Source of the DNA: Halobacteriales archaeon QS_9_67_15
GTDB lineage: Archaea > Halobacteriota > Halobacteria > Halobacteriales > Haloarculaceae
Assembly (NCBI GenBank): GCA_003023165.1
Contig: PXSD01000124.1
Span: 1 to 16,295, forward strand
Reading direction: 5' to 3'
Length of the DNA: 16,295 bases
This document shows, one piece after another, positions 1 through 6,872 of this stretch (positions within the stretch are counted from its first letter, which is position 1; each line of letters begins with the position of its first letter). Position numbers and translations under genes: made by a program. The notes under the pieces were generated by a model that did not search any database, was not told the DNA's origin, and worked only from the letters and a program-made list of their open reading frames with translations.

Positions 1-143
1 CGCACGTCCCGAACCAGGCCGTGCCGTCGCGGGCGAATGTACTTCCCCTCGACCGTCCCGAGATAGGTCGGCTGGAAGTACCACCCGAACGCCCGGTGCG
101 TCCGTGAGGGGCGGCGGCGCCACCCCGCCCGACAACTCCCGTC
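1..143 (-). CDS. Coding-like fragment with no visible start, running off the left edge
   Basis: I do not recognise this gene. Read on the minus strand, the frame is open from a TGA at 146-144 to position 1. It contains a protein-like run with good codon bias: FGWYFQPTYLGTVEGKYI, followed by RPRRHGLVRDV. Third positions in this run are almost all G or C, as in the other genes here. No ATG, GTG or TTG lies in this frame before the conserved-looking part. The 5' end may therefore be decayed or frameshifted (a GTG at 123-121 opens the +1 frame), or it may contain a sequence error. It could also be the start region of a real gene continuing outside the window. Everything from 144 to 341 upstream of it looks non-coding. 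Confidence 0.35.
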
Positions 144-213
144 TCACCTGTCGTAGCGGCGGGGTGTTGAGTGTCGAGAGGGGTCGCAGTTCCAAACCGT
201 CCCAGTTAGCGTT

Positions 214-232
214 GGAGTACGGTCTTTACTCC
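214..232. repeat. Inverted repeat GGAGTA-N7-TACTCC
   Basis: Six-base perfect arms (214-219 and 227-232) sit in the otherwise gene-free stretch 144-341, upstream of the minus-strand coding fragment at the left edge. The size fits an operator, but six-base arms can arise by chance. Apart from this and the repeat at 306-377, I see nothing in 144-341. Confidence 0.25.
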
Positions 233-305
233 GTCTTCGTGGGTGTCTGACTGGACTCACAGTACGAATCGTGGTCTGGGCACTTTTTCGACGGCCTTCA
301 CCCCC

Positions 306-377
306 GGAGTCAAGTCGTTCGAGGATCGCAGATTCTCGTGATCACGGACATCTCCGATTTCCGGACGACTTGACCCC
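306..377. repeat. Imperfect long-armed inverted repeat over the 3' end of the phosphatase gene
   Basis: The left arm 306-321 (GGAGTCAAGTCGTTCG) is complementary to the right arm 362-377 (CGGACGACTTGACCCC) at 14 of 16 positions. In RNA of either strand, one of the two mismatches becomes a G-U wobble. The 40-base loop contains the phosphatase stop codon (344-342), a small CGGA/TCCG inverted repeat and two GATC sites. It may be a 3' RNA structure or processing signal for the phosphatase transcript; no function is shown. Confidence 0.4.
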
Positions 378-857
378 GAGGCACTCGGCCTGCTCCGCCA
401 GGTAAACCACGGCCAGCTCGTGCAACGCGGGATGGGGTTGCGCGGGCGGTCTCGCCGACTGGACCGCCGACAGCGCACCTCGCAGCGGTCGCTCCTCTGT
501 GACTGCCAGCGCGACGGCCGCGAGCGTCGCGCTCCGCGAGACGCCGTGTGAACAGTGTATCAGGAGCGACCCGTCGCCGACGAGACGGCAGGCCGCGTCG
601 GCCGCTGACTCGAAACTCGTCCAGTCGGCTTCGTGGCCGTCGACGAGTGGCCGATGATGGGTTGTCAGGGGCTGTGGGTCGTGCGTCGCGGACAGCACGT
701 GGTCGAACGACCGGTCGTGTCGGCTGGGGTCCGCCGCGTGGACGTTTCCGAGGAAGCAGTCGCGGTCGCCGACCCGTCGAACGATCGGGTCGTCGCGGCG
801 ATGACCGAACGGTCGGACGACGGCCTGTCCGTCTCGCCACCAGTCGGGTCCATGCAT
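342..857 (-). CDS. Dual-specificity (Cys-based) protein phosphatase-like protein
   Basis: This 171-residue protein carries the Cys-x5-Arg phosphatase signature as HCSHGVSRSAT (residues 101-111). Cys102 is the expected nucleophile and Arg108 the phosphate-binding residue. An upstream Asp (Asp73 in LVDGHE) is a candidate general acid, and FLGNVHAAD (36-43) resembles the start of dual-specificity phosphatase domains. Family members dephosphorylate Ser/Thr/Tyr-phosphoproteins, and some act on RNA or sugar phosphates; the substrate here is unknown. The length fits a single domain with no membrane segment. The start is ATG at 857, 49 bases after the winged-helix gene's stop, in the same direction, so the two could be co-transcribed. 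An inverted repeat spans the 3' end. The fold assignment is firm; the specificity is not. Confidence 0.8.
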   Translation of the reverse strand: MHGPDWWRDGQAVVRPFGHRRDDPIVRRVGDRDCFLGNVHAADPSRHDRSFDHVLSATHDPQPLTTHHRPLVDGHEADWTSFESAADAACRLVGDGSLLIHCSHGVSRSATLAAVALAVTEERPLRGALSAVQSARPPAQPHPALHELAVVYLAEQAECLGVKSSGNRRCP

Positions 858-906
858 GGCTGTCGAGCGAGAGAGTCGGGTGGCGAAACCGGACGATCCG
901 TTCGCG

Positions 907-1251
907 TTACTCCTCGTAGGCGAGGTTCATCACGAACTGCGAGAACGTGTCGCTGTGGGCGTTGACCTCGTCGTCGCCGACGAACGGCGAGAGCATGTCG
1001 CCGGCCATCAGCAGCGAAAAGTCGAGGTCGCGAGCCGCGGGGGTCAGGTAGTAGGTGTTGTGGCCACTGTAAACGGTCTCCTCGCGCTGGATGAGGTCCC
1101 GGTCGGCCAGTGCGTCGGCGATGCGGCTGCCCTTGCGTGAACTCACGTCCAGTTCCTTCCAGAAGTCGCTCTGGTGGATACCGCCCGTCTCCCGGATGAG
1201 TTCCAGTCCCACGCGCTCGTCCTCGTTGAGTTCGGCTTCGGCAGCAGCCAT
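907..1251 (-). CDS. Winged-helix transcriptional regulator
   Basis: This 114-residue protein is a likely DNA-binding repressor or activator. Residues 10-70 read as a winged helix-turn-helix: a first helix (EDERVGLELIRETGG), a turn (IHQSDFWKELDVSS), a recognition helix (RKGSRIADALADRDLI) and a wing (QREETVYSGHNTYYLTP). The C-terminal 40 residues have no recognisable ligand domain. It resembles small MarR/Lrp-type HTH proteins that are common in haloarchaea, but I cannot place it in a named subfamily. The ATG at 1251 is supported by a strong TATA box at 1277-1285, which fits a leaderless transcript. That box includes the stop codon of the upstream NRDE gene, so the regulator has its own promoter inside the end of its neighbour. 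Its targets are unknown; adjacent genes are an obvious guess. Confidence 0.8.
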   Translation of the reverse strand: MAAAEAELNEDERVGLELIRETGGIHQSDFWKELDVSSRKGSRIADALADRDLIQREETVYSGHNTYYLTPAARDLDFSLLMAGDMLSPFVGDDEVNAHSDTFSQFVMNLAYEE

Positions 1252-1276
1252 ACCAGTTAGGTCCGTGTCTCCGCCG

Positions 1277-1285
1277 TTTAAATTT
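1277..1285 (-). promoter_or_regulatory. TATA box of the winged-helix regulator gene
   Basis: AAATTTAAA on the minus strand lies about 26-34 bases upstream of the ATG at 1251, the spacing expected for leaderless archaeal transcription. The TAA stop of the NRDE gene (1280-1278) is inside the element. Confidence 0.65.
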
Positions 1286-2147
1286 GGCTGTCCGCGTCCC
1301 GGTAGTCAGTCTCACACGGGGGGCCGTCGGCGTATCGGTAGCGCGACCCCTCGCGACCGATCTCGATCAGCGACGACGACCGCGTGCCGAAGCGGTCGCG
1401 GTGAACGCAGACGCCGTACTCGTGGTCGGAGACCACGTCCGCGGCGCGGTCGAGCCACCCGGTACTCGCCTCGCCGGGTTCGGGTCGGAGCGCGGTCGCC
1501 ACCTTGCCGGCGTTCTGTGCCTGCGCTTCGCCGGCTTCCGTGCGCGACTCGGGGATGGCGTAGTCGCCGTCGGCACCGACATTGACCACGACGTGGACCC
1601 CGGAGTCGAAGTTCCGCACTCCGCGAGTCTCCCCGTCCCACTCGACGAGCAGCGCGGCGTTCGAATCCGCCAGGACGAGATTGAACCCGTCGTAGGTCCG
1701 GTCGTCCAGTTCGCGCTCGACGAGCCGCGCCGCGTCCTCGGCCGAAGACTGTCCGAGGGCATCGCGCACGAGCAGTCCGCGGGAGCGCTCGGCGCGGCGC
1801 TCGGCGCTCGCGGCGCTACTGTCACCGTTCGCTCCCTCAGACCGCGCCTCGATTCGGTCGACCTCGCGGCTCGCGGGTCGCTTCGCCCCCCGCTCGCTAA
1901 TCTGAGGTACTCCCTCCGGTCGCGCTTCGCTACCTGTCCAGCGGTTCGTGATCGCGACGAAGACGCCGTGTTCGTTGTAGCCGATCCACGTCCCGCCGGC
2001 CTCCTCGTCGCGCGGAGCGAGGACGCGCGGCGACTCGTCGATCACTTCGGGCGGCGTCGACAGCCTTTCGAGCAGTTCGTCGCGGTTGGCCGCGGCGACG
2101 ACCGGGGCGTCGGTGAAGACCTGCCAGGCGAAGACGAGTGTGCACAC
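1278..2147 (-). CDS. NRDE family protein (TANGO2 homologue)
   Basis: This 289-residue protein begins with the family hallmark Met-Cys (MCTLVFAW) and carries the NRDE motif at residues 21-24 (AAANRDELLERL). Further family features are GGTWIGYNEHGVFVAITNRW (51-70), YDGFNLVLAD (152-161) and a C-terminal region ending in a conserved-looking RFGTRSSSLIEI (252-263). TANGO2 relatives have been linked to haem and lipid handling in eukaryotes; the archaeal role is unknown. The start is GTG at 2147, which places the conserved Cys at position 2 and has a TATA box 25-30 bases upstream. Residues 73-120 are Ser/Ala/Glu/Arg-rich, of lower third-position GC, and break an otherwise continuous family pattern (ITNRW to SRGLLVRDAL). 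This looks like an in-frame insertion. Confidence 0.85.
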   Translation of the reverse strand: MCTLVFAWQVFTDAPVVAAANRDELLERLSTPPEVIDESPRVLAPRDEEAGGTWIGYNEHGVFVAITNRWTGSEARPEGVPQISERGAKRPASREVDRIEARSEGANGDSSAASAERRAERSRGLLVRDALGQSSAEDAARLVERELDDRTYDGFNLVLADSNAALLVEWDGETRGVRNFDSGVHVVVNVGADGDYAIPESRTEAGEAQAQNAGKVATALRPEPGEASTGWLDRAADVVSDHEYGVCVHRDRFGTRSSSLIEIGREGSRYRYADGPPCETDYRDADSQI

Positions 2148-2171
2148 GACTCGCGATAGGCGGCCGACGGG

Positions 2172-2177
2172 ATTAAA
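2172..2177 (-). promoter_or_regulatory. TATA box of the NRDE gene
   Basis: TTTAAT on the minus strand is 25-30 bases upstream of the GTG at 2147. It supports that start, a leaderless transcript, and transcription independent of menE, whose stop is 45 bases away. Confidence 0.55.
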
Positions 2178-2192
2178 TGTCGCGCTGGGGAT

Positions 2193-3752
2193 TCAGTCCG
2201 TCCGCGCGTCGACGAGTCGGTCCCGAACGGCGTCGCGGTCGACGGTCCCCGAGTGTGTCCGCGGGAGTTCGTCGGTGAACGCGACGGTCTTCGGGACCGC
2301 GAAACCGGCCAGTCGCTCGCGAGCGGCCTCCCGGACGCGCTGTGGGGAGAGCGTCGTCGCCTCCGACGCTGACTCGACCGGGACGACGAGCGCGGCGACT
2401 CGCTCGCCCCACTCCTCGTCTGGAAGTCCGACGACGGCCACGTCCTCGACGCCGTCGGCGGCACGGAGCGCGTCGACCACTCGCGTGGGATGGACGTTCT
2501 CCCCGCCAGTGACGATGGCGTCGTCGACGCGCCCGACGACCCACAGACGGCCCTCGTCGTCTGCGTACCCGAGGTCGCCGGTGTGGAAGCCGCGCCCGCC
2601 GAAGGCGCCCGCGGTCTGGTCGGCGTCGAGATATCCAGGTGTGACGGTCGGTCCGTCGACGACCAGTTCACCGGTTGCGCCCGTCTCGACGGGGTCGCCG
2701 TCCCCGTCGACGACGGTCACGATGGTCCCACGAAGCGGTCTCCCGACGGTGTCCGGGTGTGCGCGCGACTCGGCCGGCGTCGCAGTCGCGACTTGCGAGG
2801 CCGTTTCGGTCATGCCGTAGGTCGGATATGCGGGGACGCCGCGGTCGGCGCACCGTTCGAGTAACTCTCGAGAGGCCGGTGCACCGCCGAGCAGGACGAA
2901 CCGGAGCGACGCCGCGGGCGCCCAGCCCGCGTCGAGCAGTCGCGTCAGCATCGTCGGGACGAGCGAGACGCCCGTGACGTCGAACTCGTCCATGACGCTC
3001 GCGGCTGCCTCGGCGTCGAACTCCCGCTGGATCGCGGTCGTCGTCCCGTAGAGCGTCGAGCGGACCAGCGGCGCGTGGCCGCCCATGTGATACATGGGGA
3101 GACAGACCAGCCAGCGGTCGTCCGCGTCGACGCCGAGTCGGTGGGCCGACCCGACGGCGCTGGCGACGAGGTTCCGACGCGTCAGGCGCACGCCCTTCGG
3201 TTCGCCCGTCGTTCCCGACGTGAACGCGACGAGTCGCTCGGCGTCGAGCGGCTGGACGGTCTCGTACTCCTCCGTCGCGTCCCGTCGCCGGAGCGAAGCG
3301 GTCCGCTCGAACTCGGGTTTGTCGACGGACGCGACCGGGACGTCGGCCGAGGCGAGTTCCGGCGCGAGTTTCTCCGTCGACCGGCTACAGACGACCGCGT
3401 CAAGGTCGGCTCGCTCCGCCTGCGACCGGAGGCGTCCGACCGGCAGGTCGACGTTCAGGGCGACCGCGCTCGCACCGAGTCGTCCCGTCGCGAGGTACAG
3501 TTCGGCGAACGCCGGTCGCGTCTCGAGGAGGAGTCCCACGCGTCCCCCGCCGACGTCGGCCACTGTCCGGAGCGCCGCCGCTCGGGCCGTGACGCGCTCG
3601 TCGAACTCGCTGTACGTCCACGACTGGCCCTCGTCGGCGTCGACGACTGCGGTCGCGTCGGGCGTCGACGACGCGCGTTCGCGGAGAATGTCGCCGCAGG
3701 GATCGTCGAGCGGTTCGTCGACCGGCCACTCGTCGGGCGGCGGGAGCGTCAC
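2193..3752 (-). CDS. menE: o-Succinylbenzoate-CoA ligase (MenE)
   Basis: MenE uses ATP to join o-succinylbenzoate to CoA via an acyl-adenylate, in the menaquinone pathway. The 519-residue protein has the AMP-binding (ANL) signatures in order: P-loop FTSGTTGEPKG (177-187), YPTYGMTE (309-316), FHTGDLG (389-395), hinge-region GRVDDAIVTGGENV (407-420) and a C-terminal subdomain. The start is GTG at 3752; its first bases overlap the menC stop (GTGA), giving a 4-base overlap and likely translational coupling. The frame is open further upstream, but that part lies inside menC. The C-terminal adenylation motif reads LPRTHSGTVDR, with Thr503 where most ANL ligases have a catalytic Lys (SGK). The assignment to MenE rests strongly on its position after menA and menC. 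Confidence 0.93.
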   Translation of the reverse strand: MTLPPPDEWPVDEPLDDPCGDILRERASSTPDATAVVDADEGQSWTYSEFDERVTARAAALRTVADVGGGRVGLLLETRPAFAELYLATGRLGASAVALNVDLPVGRLRSQAERADLDAVVCSRSTEKLAPELASADVPVASVDKPEFERTASLRRRDATEEYETVQPLDAERLVAFTSGTTGEPKGVRLTRRNLVASAVGSAHRLGVDADDRWLVCLPMYHMGGHAPLVRSTLYGTTTAIQREFDAEAAASVMDEFDVTGVSLVPTMLTRLLDAGWAPAASLRFVLLGGAPASRELLERCADRGVPAYPTYGMTETASQVATATPAESRAHPDTVGRPLRGTIVTVVDGDGDPVETGATGELVVDGPTVTPGYLDADQTAGAFGGRGFHTGDLGYADDEGRLWVVGRVDDAIVTGGENVHPTRVVDALRAADGVEDVAVVGLPDEEWGERVAALVVPVESASEATTLSPQRVREAARERLAGFAVPKTVAFTDELPRTHSGTVDRDAVRDRLVDARTD

Positions 3753-4807
3753 AGCGACACCTCGTCGTACGCGACGCCGACGCCCGGATCCTGCGGAACG
3801 GCCGCACTGCCGTCCGAAACCGGAACCGGGTCGGAAACGAGGTCTTCGGCGAGCAACTCCGCGGTCGCGAGGCCACACGGAGCAACGTCCGGAATCGCAG
3901 CGGCGACGTGGACCGCAGCGGCGCGTGCGACCGCCGCGTCGACGGTGGTCGTCACGACCGGTTCGATCCCCCAGTCGCGGGCGCGCATCGCGAGCGTGTG
4001 AGCGTTCCCGGGGCCGCCCAGCACCATCGGTTTCAGGATCACGACGTCCGCCGCCGCAGCGTCGAACACGTCGGCCATCGAGCGCTCCGCGAGCGTCTCG
4101 TCCACGGCGATATCGACACCGCGACCCCGCAAGTCCGCGAGTCCCGACAGGGCGTCGGCCGGGAGCGGTTGCTCGACGTATGACACCTCCAGTGGTTTAA
4201 CCCGTTCGAGCGCGCGCTCGGCCGCCGGCCGGTCCCACCCGCCGTTCGCGTCGAGTCGGAGCGTCACGTCGTCGCCGACGGCCTCGCGGACGGCACGGAC
4301 GCGCTCGACGTCTGCGTCGACCGGTCGCGCAGCGACCTTGAGCTTGAGGCAGTCGAAGCCGCGGTCGACCGCCGCGACCGCCCGCTCGACCGTCGTCTCT
4401 CGGTCCGCCTCGCCGACAGTGGCGTTGACCGGGACGCTGTCGACGCTCCGGGTATCGTCGAACCAGCGGTAGAGCGGGATCTCGTCGGCGCGGGCGTCGG
4501 CGTCGAGGAGCGCGGTCGCGAACCCGTGGCGCGCCGCGGGGACCTCGTCGGCGTCGAGTTCGAGGACGGCCGCGCTGTGGTCGCCGCCGGTGCCCGCCTC
4601 CAGCGCGCGCTCCAGTCCGCGCTCGCACTCGGCGAGCGACTCCGTCCATCCGGGGAGCGGCGTCGCCTCACCGAGTCCTCGCACGCCACGGTGGTCGTAT
4701 CGGACGAGAAAGCCCGACCGTTCGGTGATATCGCCGGAGGCAGTCGACAGCGGCGACCGCAGCGGGAGCGAGAACGGGTCGACGAGCGGGTGACGGCCGC
4801 CGCTCAT
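3749..4807 (-). CDS. menC: o-Succinylbenzoate synthase (MenC)
   Basis: MenC dehydrates SHCHC to o-succinylbenzoate. This 352-residue enolase-superfamily protein retains all expected catalytic positions: the KxK motif in LKLKV (Lys155, Lys157), metal ligands Asp186 (LRLDANGG), Glu212 (YVEQPLP) and Asp236 (AVDETLA), and the second-face Lys259 (ILKPMVLGG). The N-terminal capping domain is roughly residues 1-120. Some homologues are also N-acylamino acid racemases, but the position between menA and menE supports MenC. The start is ATG at 4807, overlapping the menA stop as ATGA. The same frame stays open upstream through menA, giving an apparent 706-residue protein whose N-terminal half is only an out-of-frame reading of menA. 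Confidence 0.94.
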   Translation of the reverse strand: MSGGRHPLVDPFSLPLRSPLSTASGDITERSGFLVRYDHRGVRGLGEATPLPGWTESLAECERGLERALEAGTGGDHSAAVLELDADEVPAARHGFATALLDADARADEIPLYRWFDDTRSVDSVPVNATVGEADRETTVERAVAAVDRGFDCLKLKVAARPVDADVERVRAVREAVGDDVTLRLDANGGWDRPAAERALERVKPLEVSYVEQPLPADALSGLADLRGRGVDIAVDETLAERSMADVFDAAAADVVILKPMVLGGPGNAHTLAMRARDWGIEPVVTTTVDAAVARAAAVHVAAAIPDVAPCGLATAELLAEDLVSDPVPVSDGSAAVPQDPGVGVAYDEVSL

Positions 4808-5760
4808 AGCAGTGTCTGGGCGGCGAGACCACCAGCGAAGAGTATCGAATGGAGAAACAGCGTCTGCCCGACTCGTTCCAGCGCCGGATTGAGCGCCTCG
4901 CCGTCCGTGCGCGTGAGAACTGTCCGGCCGACGCTCGCCGCGAGCGGGAGCGTCAGCAGCGGCGCGAGCGCCCACAGTCCGTACGCCGGATCGAGAGCGA
5001 AGACCAGCGGGACGACGTAGGCTGTCCCGACGAGCGCGAGGAACTCCACACGGCTCCACGTGTACCCGAGCGTGACCGCGAGCGTCCGTTTCCCCGCGGC
5101 GGCGTCGGTCTCTCTGTCGCGGACGTTGTTGACGACGAGGATGGCCGTCGAGAGGCCCGCCGCGGGGAGACTCGCGACGACGGCGTCGAGCGGAAGCGCG
5201 CCGGCCGGCAGTCCCGTCGGGAACAGACCGATTCCGGCCTCCGTGACGGCCTGAACGTAGTACGTGCCGGTGACTGCGACGACGCCGAAGTAGACGAAGA
5301 CGAAGAGGTCGCCGAGCCCGCGGTAGCCGTAGGGGTACGGGCCGCCGGTGTAGAGGATCCCGGCGGCGATAGCGGAGAGTCCGACGACGAGGATCGGGAG
5401 GCCGCCGATCGCGACGAGGTAGGTACCGACGACCACGGCGAGGCCGTAGGTCGCGATCATCGCCCATTTCACCTGCTCGGGCGGGATGATCCCGCCGGCG
5501 GTGACGCGAGTGAACCCCTCGCGGTCGTCGGTGTCGGCTCCCTTCATCGCGTCGTAGTAGTCGTTCGCGAAGTTGGTCCCCACCTGGATGAGCAGCGCAC
5601 CGACGAGCGCGCCAAGCCACGGCAGCGGCGCGAAGACGCCTGCGTGGGCGGCCAGCCCGGCCCCGACGACGACCGGCGCCGACCCCGCGGGGAGCGTCTG
5701 CGGGCGCGCGGCCATCAGCCAGGCGCGCGTCTTCGACACCTGCGCGTCTGCGGTCGACAT
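4804..5760 (-). CDS. menA: 1,4-Dihydroxy-2-naphthoate polyprenyltransferase (MenA)
   Basis: MenA is a membrane prenyltransferase that attaches the isoprenoid chain to 1,4-dihydroxy-2-naphthoate (DHNA) with loss of CO2, giving demethylmenaquinone. The 318-residue protein has the two Asp-rich UbiA-family motifs: NFANDYYDAMKGADTDD (63-79) and NNVRDRETDAAAGKRTLAV (211-229), which bind Mg-diphosphate. About eight or nine hydrophobic segments cover the rest (for example 24-62, 98-135, 151-170, 195-212, 237-275 and 300-318). ATG at 5760 begins MSTADAQVSKTRAWLMAARPQ, typical of the family. The downstream end overlaps menC by 4 bases. It is preceded by a 157-base gap with two hairpins, so it may have its own promoter (ACTTTG near 5788-5793 is a weak candidate). 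Confidence 0.94.
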   Translation of the reverse strand: MSTADAQVSKTRAWLMAARPQTLPAGSAPVVVGAGLAAHAGVFAPLPWLGALVGALLIQVGTNFANDYYDAMKGADTDDREGFTRVTAGGIIPPEQVKWAMIATYGLAVVVGTYLVAIGGLPILVVGLSAIAAGILYTGGPYPYGYRGLGDLFVFVYFGVVAVTGTYYVQAVTEAGIGLFPTGLPAGALPLDAVVASLPAAGLSTAILVVNNVRDRETDAAAGKRTLAVTLGYTWSRVEFLALVGTAYVVPLVFALDPAYGLWALAPLLTLPLAASVGRTVLTRTDGEALNPALERVGQTLFLHSILFAGGLAAQTLL

Positions 5761-5826
5761 ATCCGGACTTCTGGGTCACGGAAGTGTCAAAGTTGGCATC
5801 CGCGCGAGCGGAGCGAGCGCGGTTCA

Positions 5827-5862
5827 CCGCATCGAGGCCGGAGGCCGAGATGCGGCCTTTTT
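5827..5862. terminator. GC hairpin followed by a T run on the plus strand
   Basis: CCGCATC (5827-5833) pairs with GATGCGG (5849-5855). An inner GGCC/GGCC pairing extends the stem, and five T residues follow at 5858-5862. It looks like an intrinsic terminator for plus-strand transcription, yet no plus-strand gene lies upstream. It could stop antisense transcripts or act on the minus-strand menB-menA message. Confidence 0.35.
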
Positions 5863-5877
5863 CACCCATGTTTTTGG

Positions 5878-5904
5878 CGGAGGGGTCGCCGAGCGACCCC
5901 TCCG
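5878..5904 (-). terminator. Perfect 12-bp hairpin between menB and menA
   Basis: CGGAGGGGTCGC (5878-5889) and GCGACCCCTCCG (5893-5904) form a perfect 12-base-pair stem with a 3-base loop. On the minus strand a TCTTTTTCT tract (about 5904-5913) lies between the menB stop and the stem. Such U-rich tracts terminate archaeal transcription, and the hairpin may protect or process the 3' end. It may reduce read-through from menB into menA. Confidence 0.5.
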
Positions 5905-5917
5905 AGAAAAAGATGGT

Positions 5918-6814
5918 TTAGTAGTACCACTCGTAGTCGTCGAAGTCGGGGTCGCGACCCTCATTGAAGGCGTCGCGGCCCTCCTTCGCTTCGTCTGTCA
6001 TGTACCCGAGGCGGGTCGCTTCGCCGGCGAACACCTGCTGGCCGACCATGCCGTCGTCGGCCATGTTGAAGCCGTACTTGAGCATGCGGATGGCCATGGG
6101 GGACTTGCTGGTGATGCGCTCGGCCCAGTCGAGCGCAGTGTCTTCCAAGTCGTCGTGCGGCACGGCCTCGTTGACCATGCCCATGTCGGCGGCCTCCTCG
6201 GCGTCGTACGTCTTGCCGAGGAAGAATATCTCGCGGGCCTTCTTCTGTCCGACCTGCTGGGCGAGGTACGCGGAGCCGAACCCGGCGTCGAAGGAGGCCA
6301 CGTCGGGGTCGGTCTGGAGGAACTTCGCGTGGTCGTCGCTGGCGAGCGTGAGGTCGCAGACGACGTGGAGCGAATGGCCGCCCCCGACGGCCCAGCCGGG
6401 GACGACGCTGATCACGGGCTTGGGGATGTGGCGGATGAGTCGCTGGACTTCGAGGATGTGGAGGCGACCCGCTTCGGCGGCGTCAGGTCGCTTTTCGTCT
6501 TCGCCCTGGTACTCGTACCCCGAACCGCCTCGCACTGACTGGTCGCCGCCGGAGCAGAACGCCCAGCCGCCGTCCTTCGGCGAGGGGCCGTTCCCGGTCA
6601 GGAGCACGCAGCCGACGTCGGACCGGCGTTTGGCGTGGTCGAGCGCGGTGTAGAGTTCGTCGACCGTCCCCGGGCGGAAGGCGTTGCGCACCGCCGGGCG
6701 GTCGAAGGCGATGCGGACCGCGTCGACGTCGGTCCCGCGGTGATAAGTGATGTCGCGGAAGTCGAACGTGTCGATCGCCTCCCACCGGTCGGCGTCGAAG
6801 GTCTCGGAAACCAT
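5918..6814 (-). CDS. menB: 1,4-Dihydroxy-2-naphthoyl-CoA synthase (MenB)
   Basis: MenB is a crotonase-fold enzyme that closes the second ring of naphthoquinone from o-succinylbenzoyl-CoA. The 298-residue protein has FCSGGDQSVRGG (87-97), the oxyanion motif GWAVGGGHSLHVVCDLTLA (140-158), the active-site run QTDPDVASFDAGFGSAYLA (167-185), and the MenB-specific C-terminus YMTDEAKEGRDAFNEGRDPD (271-290). Ser174, Asp176 and Tyr271 match E. coli Ser161, Asp163 and Tyr258. Asp169 stands where E. coli has Gly156, which marks the bicarbonate-independent type. I chose ATG at 6814 (MVSETFDADRWE) over the in-frame ATG nine codons earlier. A TTTTT-containing element lies 26-30 bases before it, fitting a leaderless start. 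Confidence 0.95.
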   Translation of the reverse strand: MVSETFDADRWEAIDTFDFRDITYHRGTDVDAVRIAFDRPAVRNAFRPGTVDELYTALDHAKRRSDVGCVLLTGNGPSPKDGGWAFCSGGDQSVRGGSGYEYQGEDEKRPDAAEAGRLHILEVQRLIRHIPKPVISVVPGWAVGGGHSLHVVCDLTLASDDHAKFLQTDPDVASFDAGFGSAYLAQQVGQKKAREIFFLGKTYDAEEAADMGMVNEAVPHDDLEDTALDWAERITSKSPMAIRMLKYGFNMADDGMVGQQVFAGEATRLGYMTDEAKEGRDAFNEGRDPDFDDYEWYY

Positions 6815-6839
6815 GACCGGTGGTCGGGTCGGCCCGCGC

Positions 6840-6844
6840 AAAAA
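6840..6844 (-). promoter_or_regulatory. Possible TATA-like element of menB
   Basis: TCTTTTTGC on the minus strand (T run 6844-6840) is 26-30 bases upstream of the menB ATG at 6814. It is the only AT-rich stretch in the 58-base gap to the RidA-family gene. The match to a consensus TATA box is weak, so it rests on spacing. Confidence 0.35.
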
Positions 6845-6872
6845 GATTCCTCAGTTCGGGGCACCTCGGTCG

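Noticed and set aside
1658..1669. CGTTCGAATCCG, which resembles the T-arm of a tRNA
   Set aside because: It lies inside the NRDE coding sequence (DSNAAL region) and there is no acceptor stem or anticodon arm around it. No tRNA or rRNA gene is seen in the window.
3075..4200. Plus-strand frames of 308 and 368 residues opposite menE and menC
   Set aside because: They show no domain motifs and biased Arg/Ser composition; the minus-strand genes explain the open frames.
3749..5869. An apparent 706-residue protein joining an unknown N-terminal half to MenC
   Set aside because: The N-terminal 353 residues are an out-of-frame reading of menA, which has its own clear motifs. MenC starts at ATG 4807 with a 4-base overlap.
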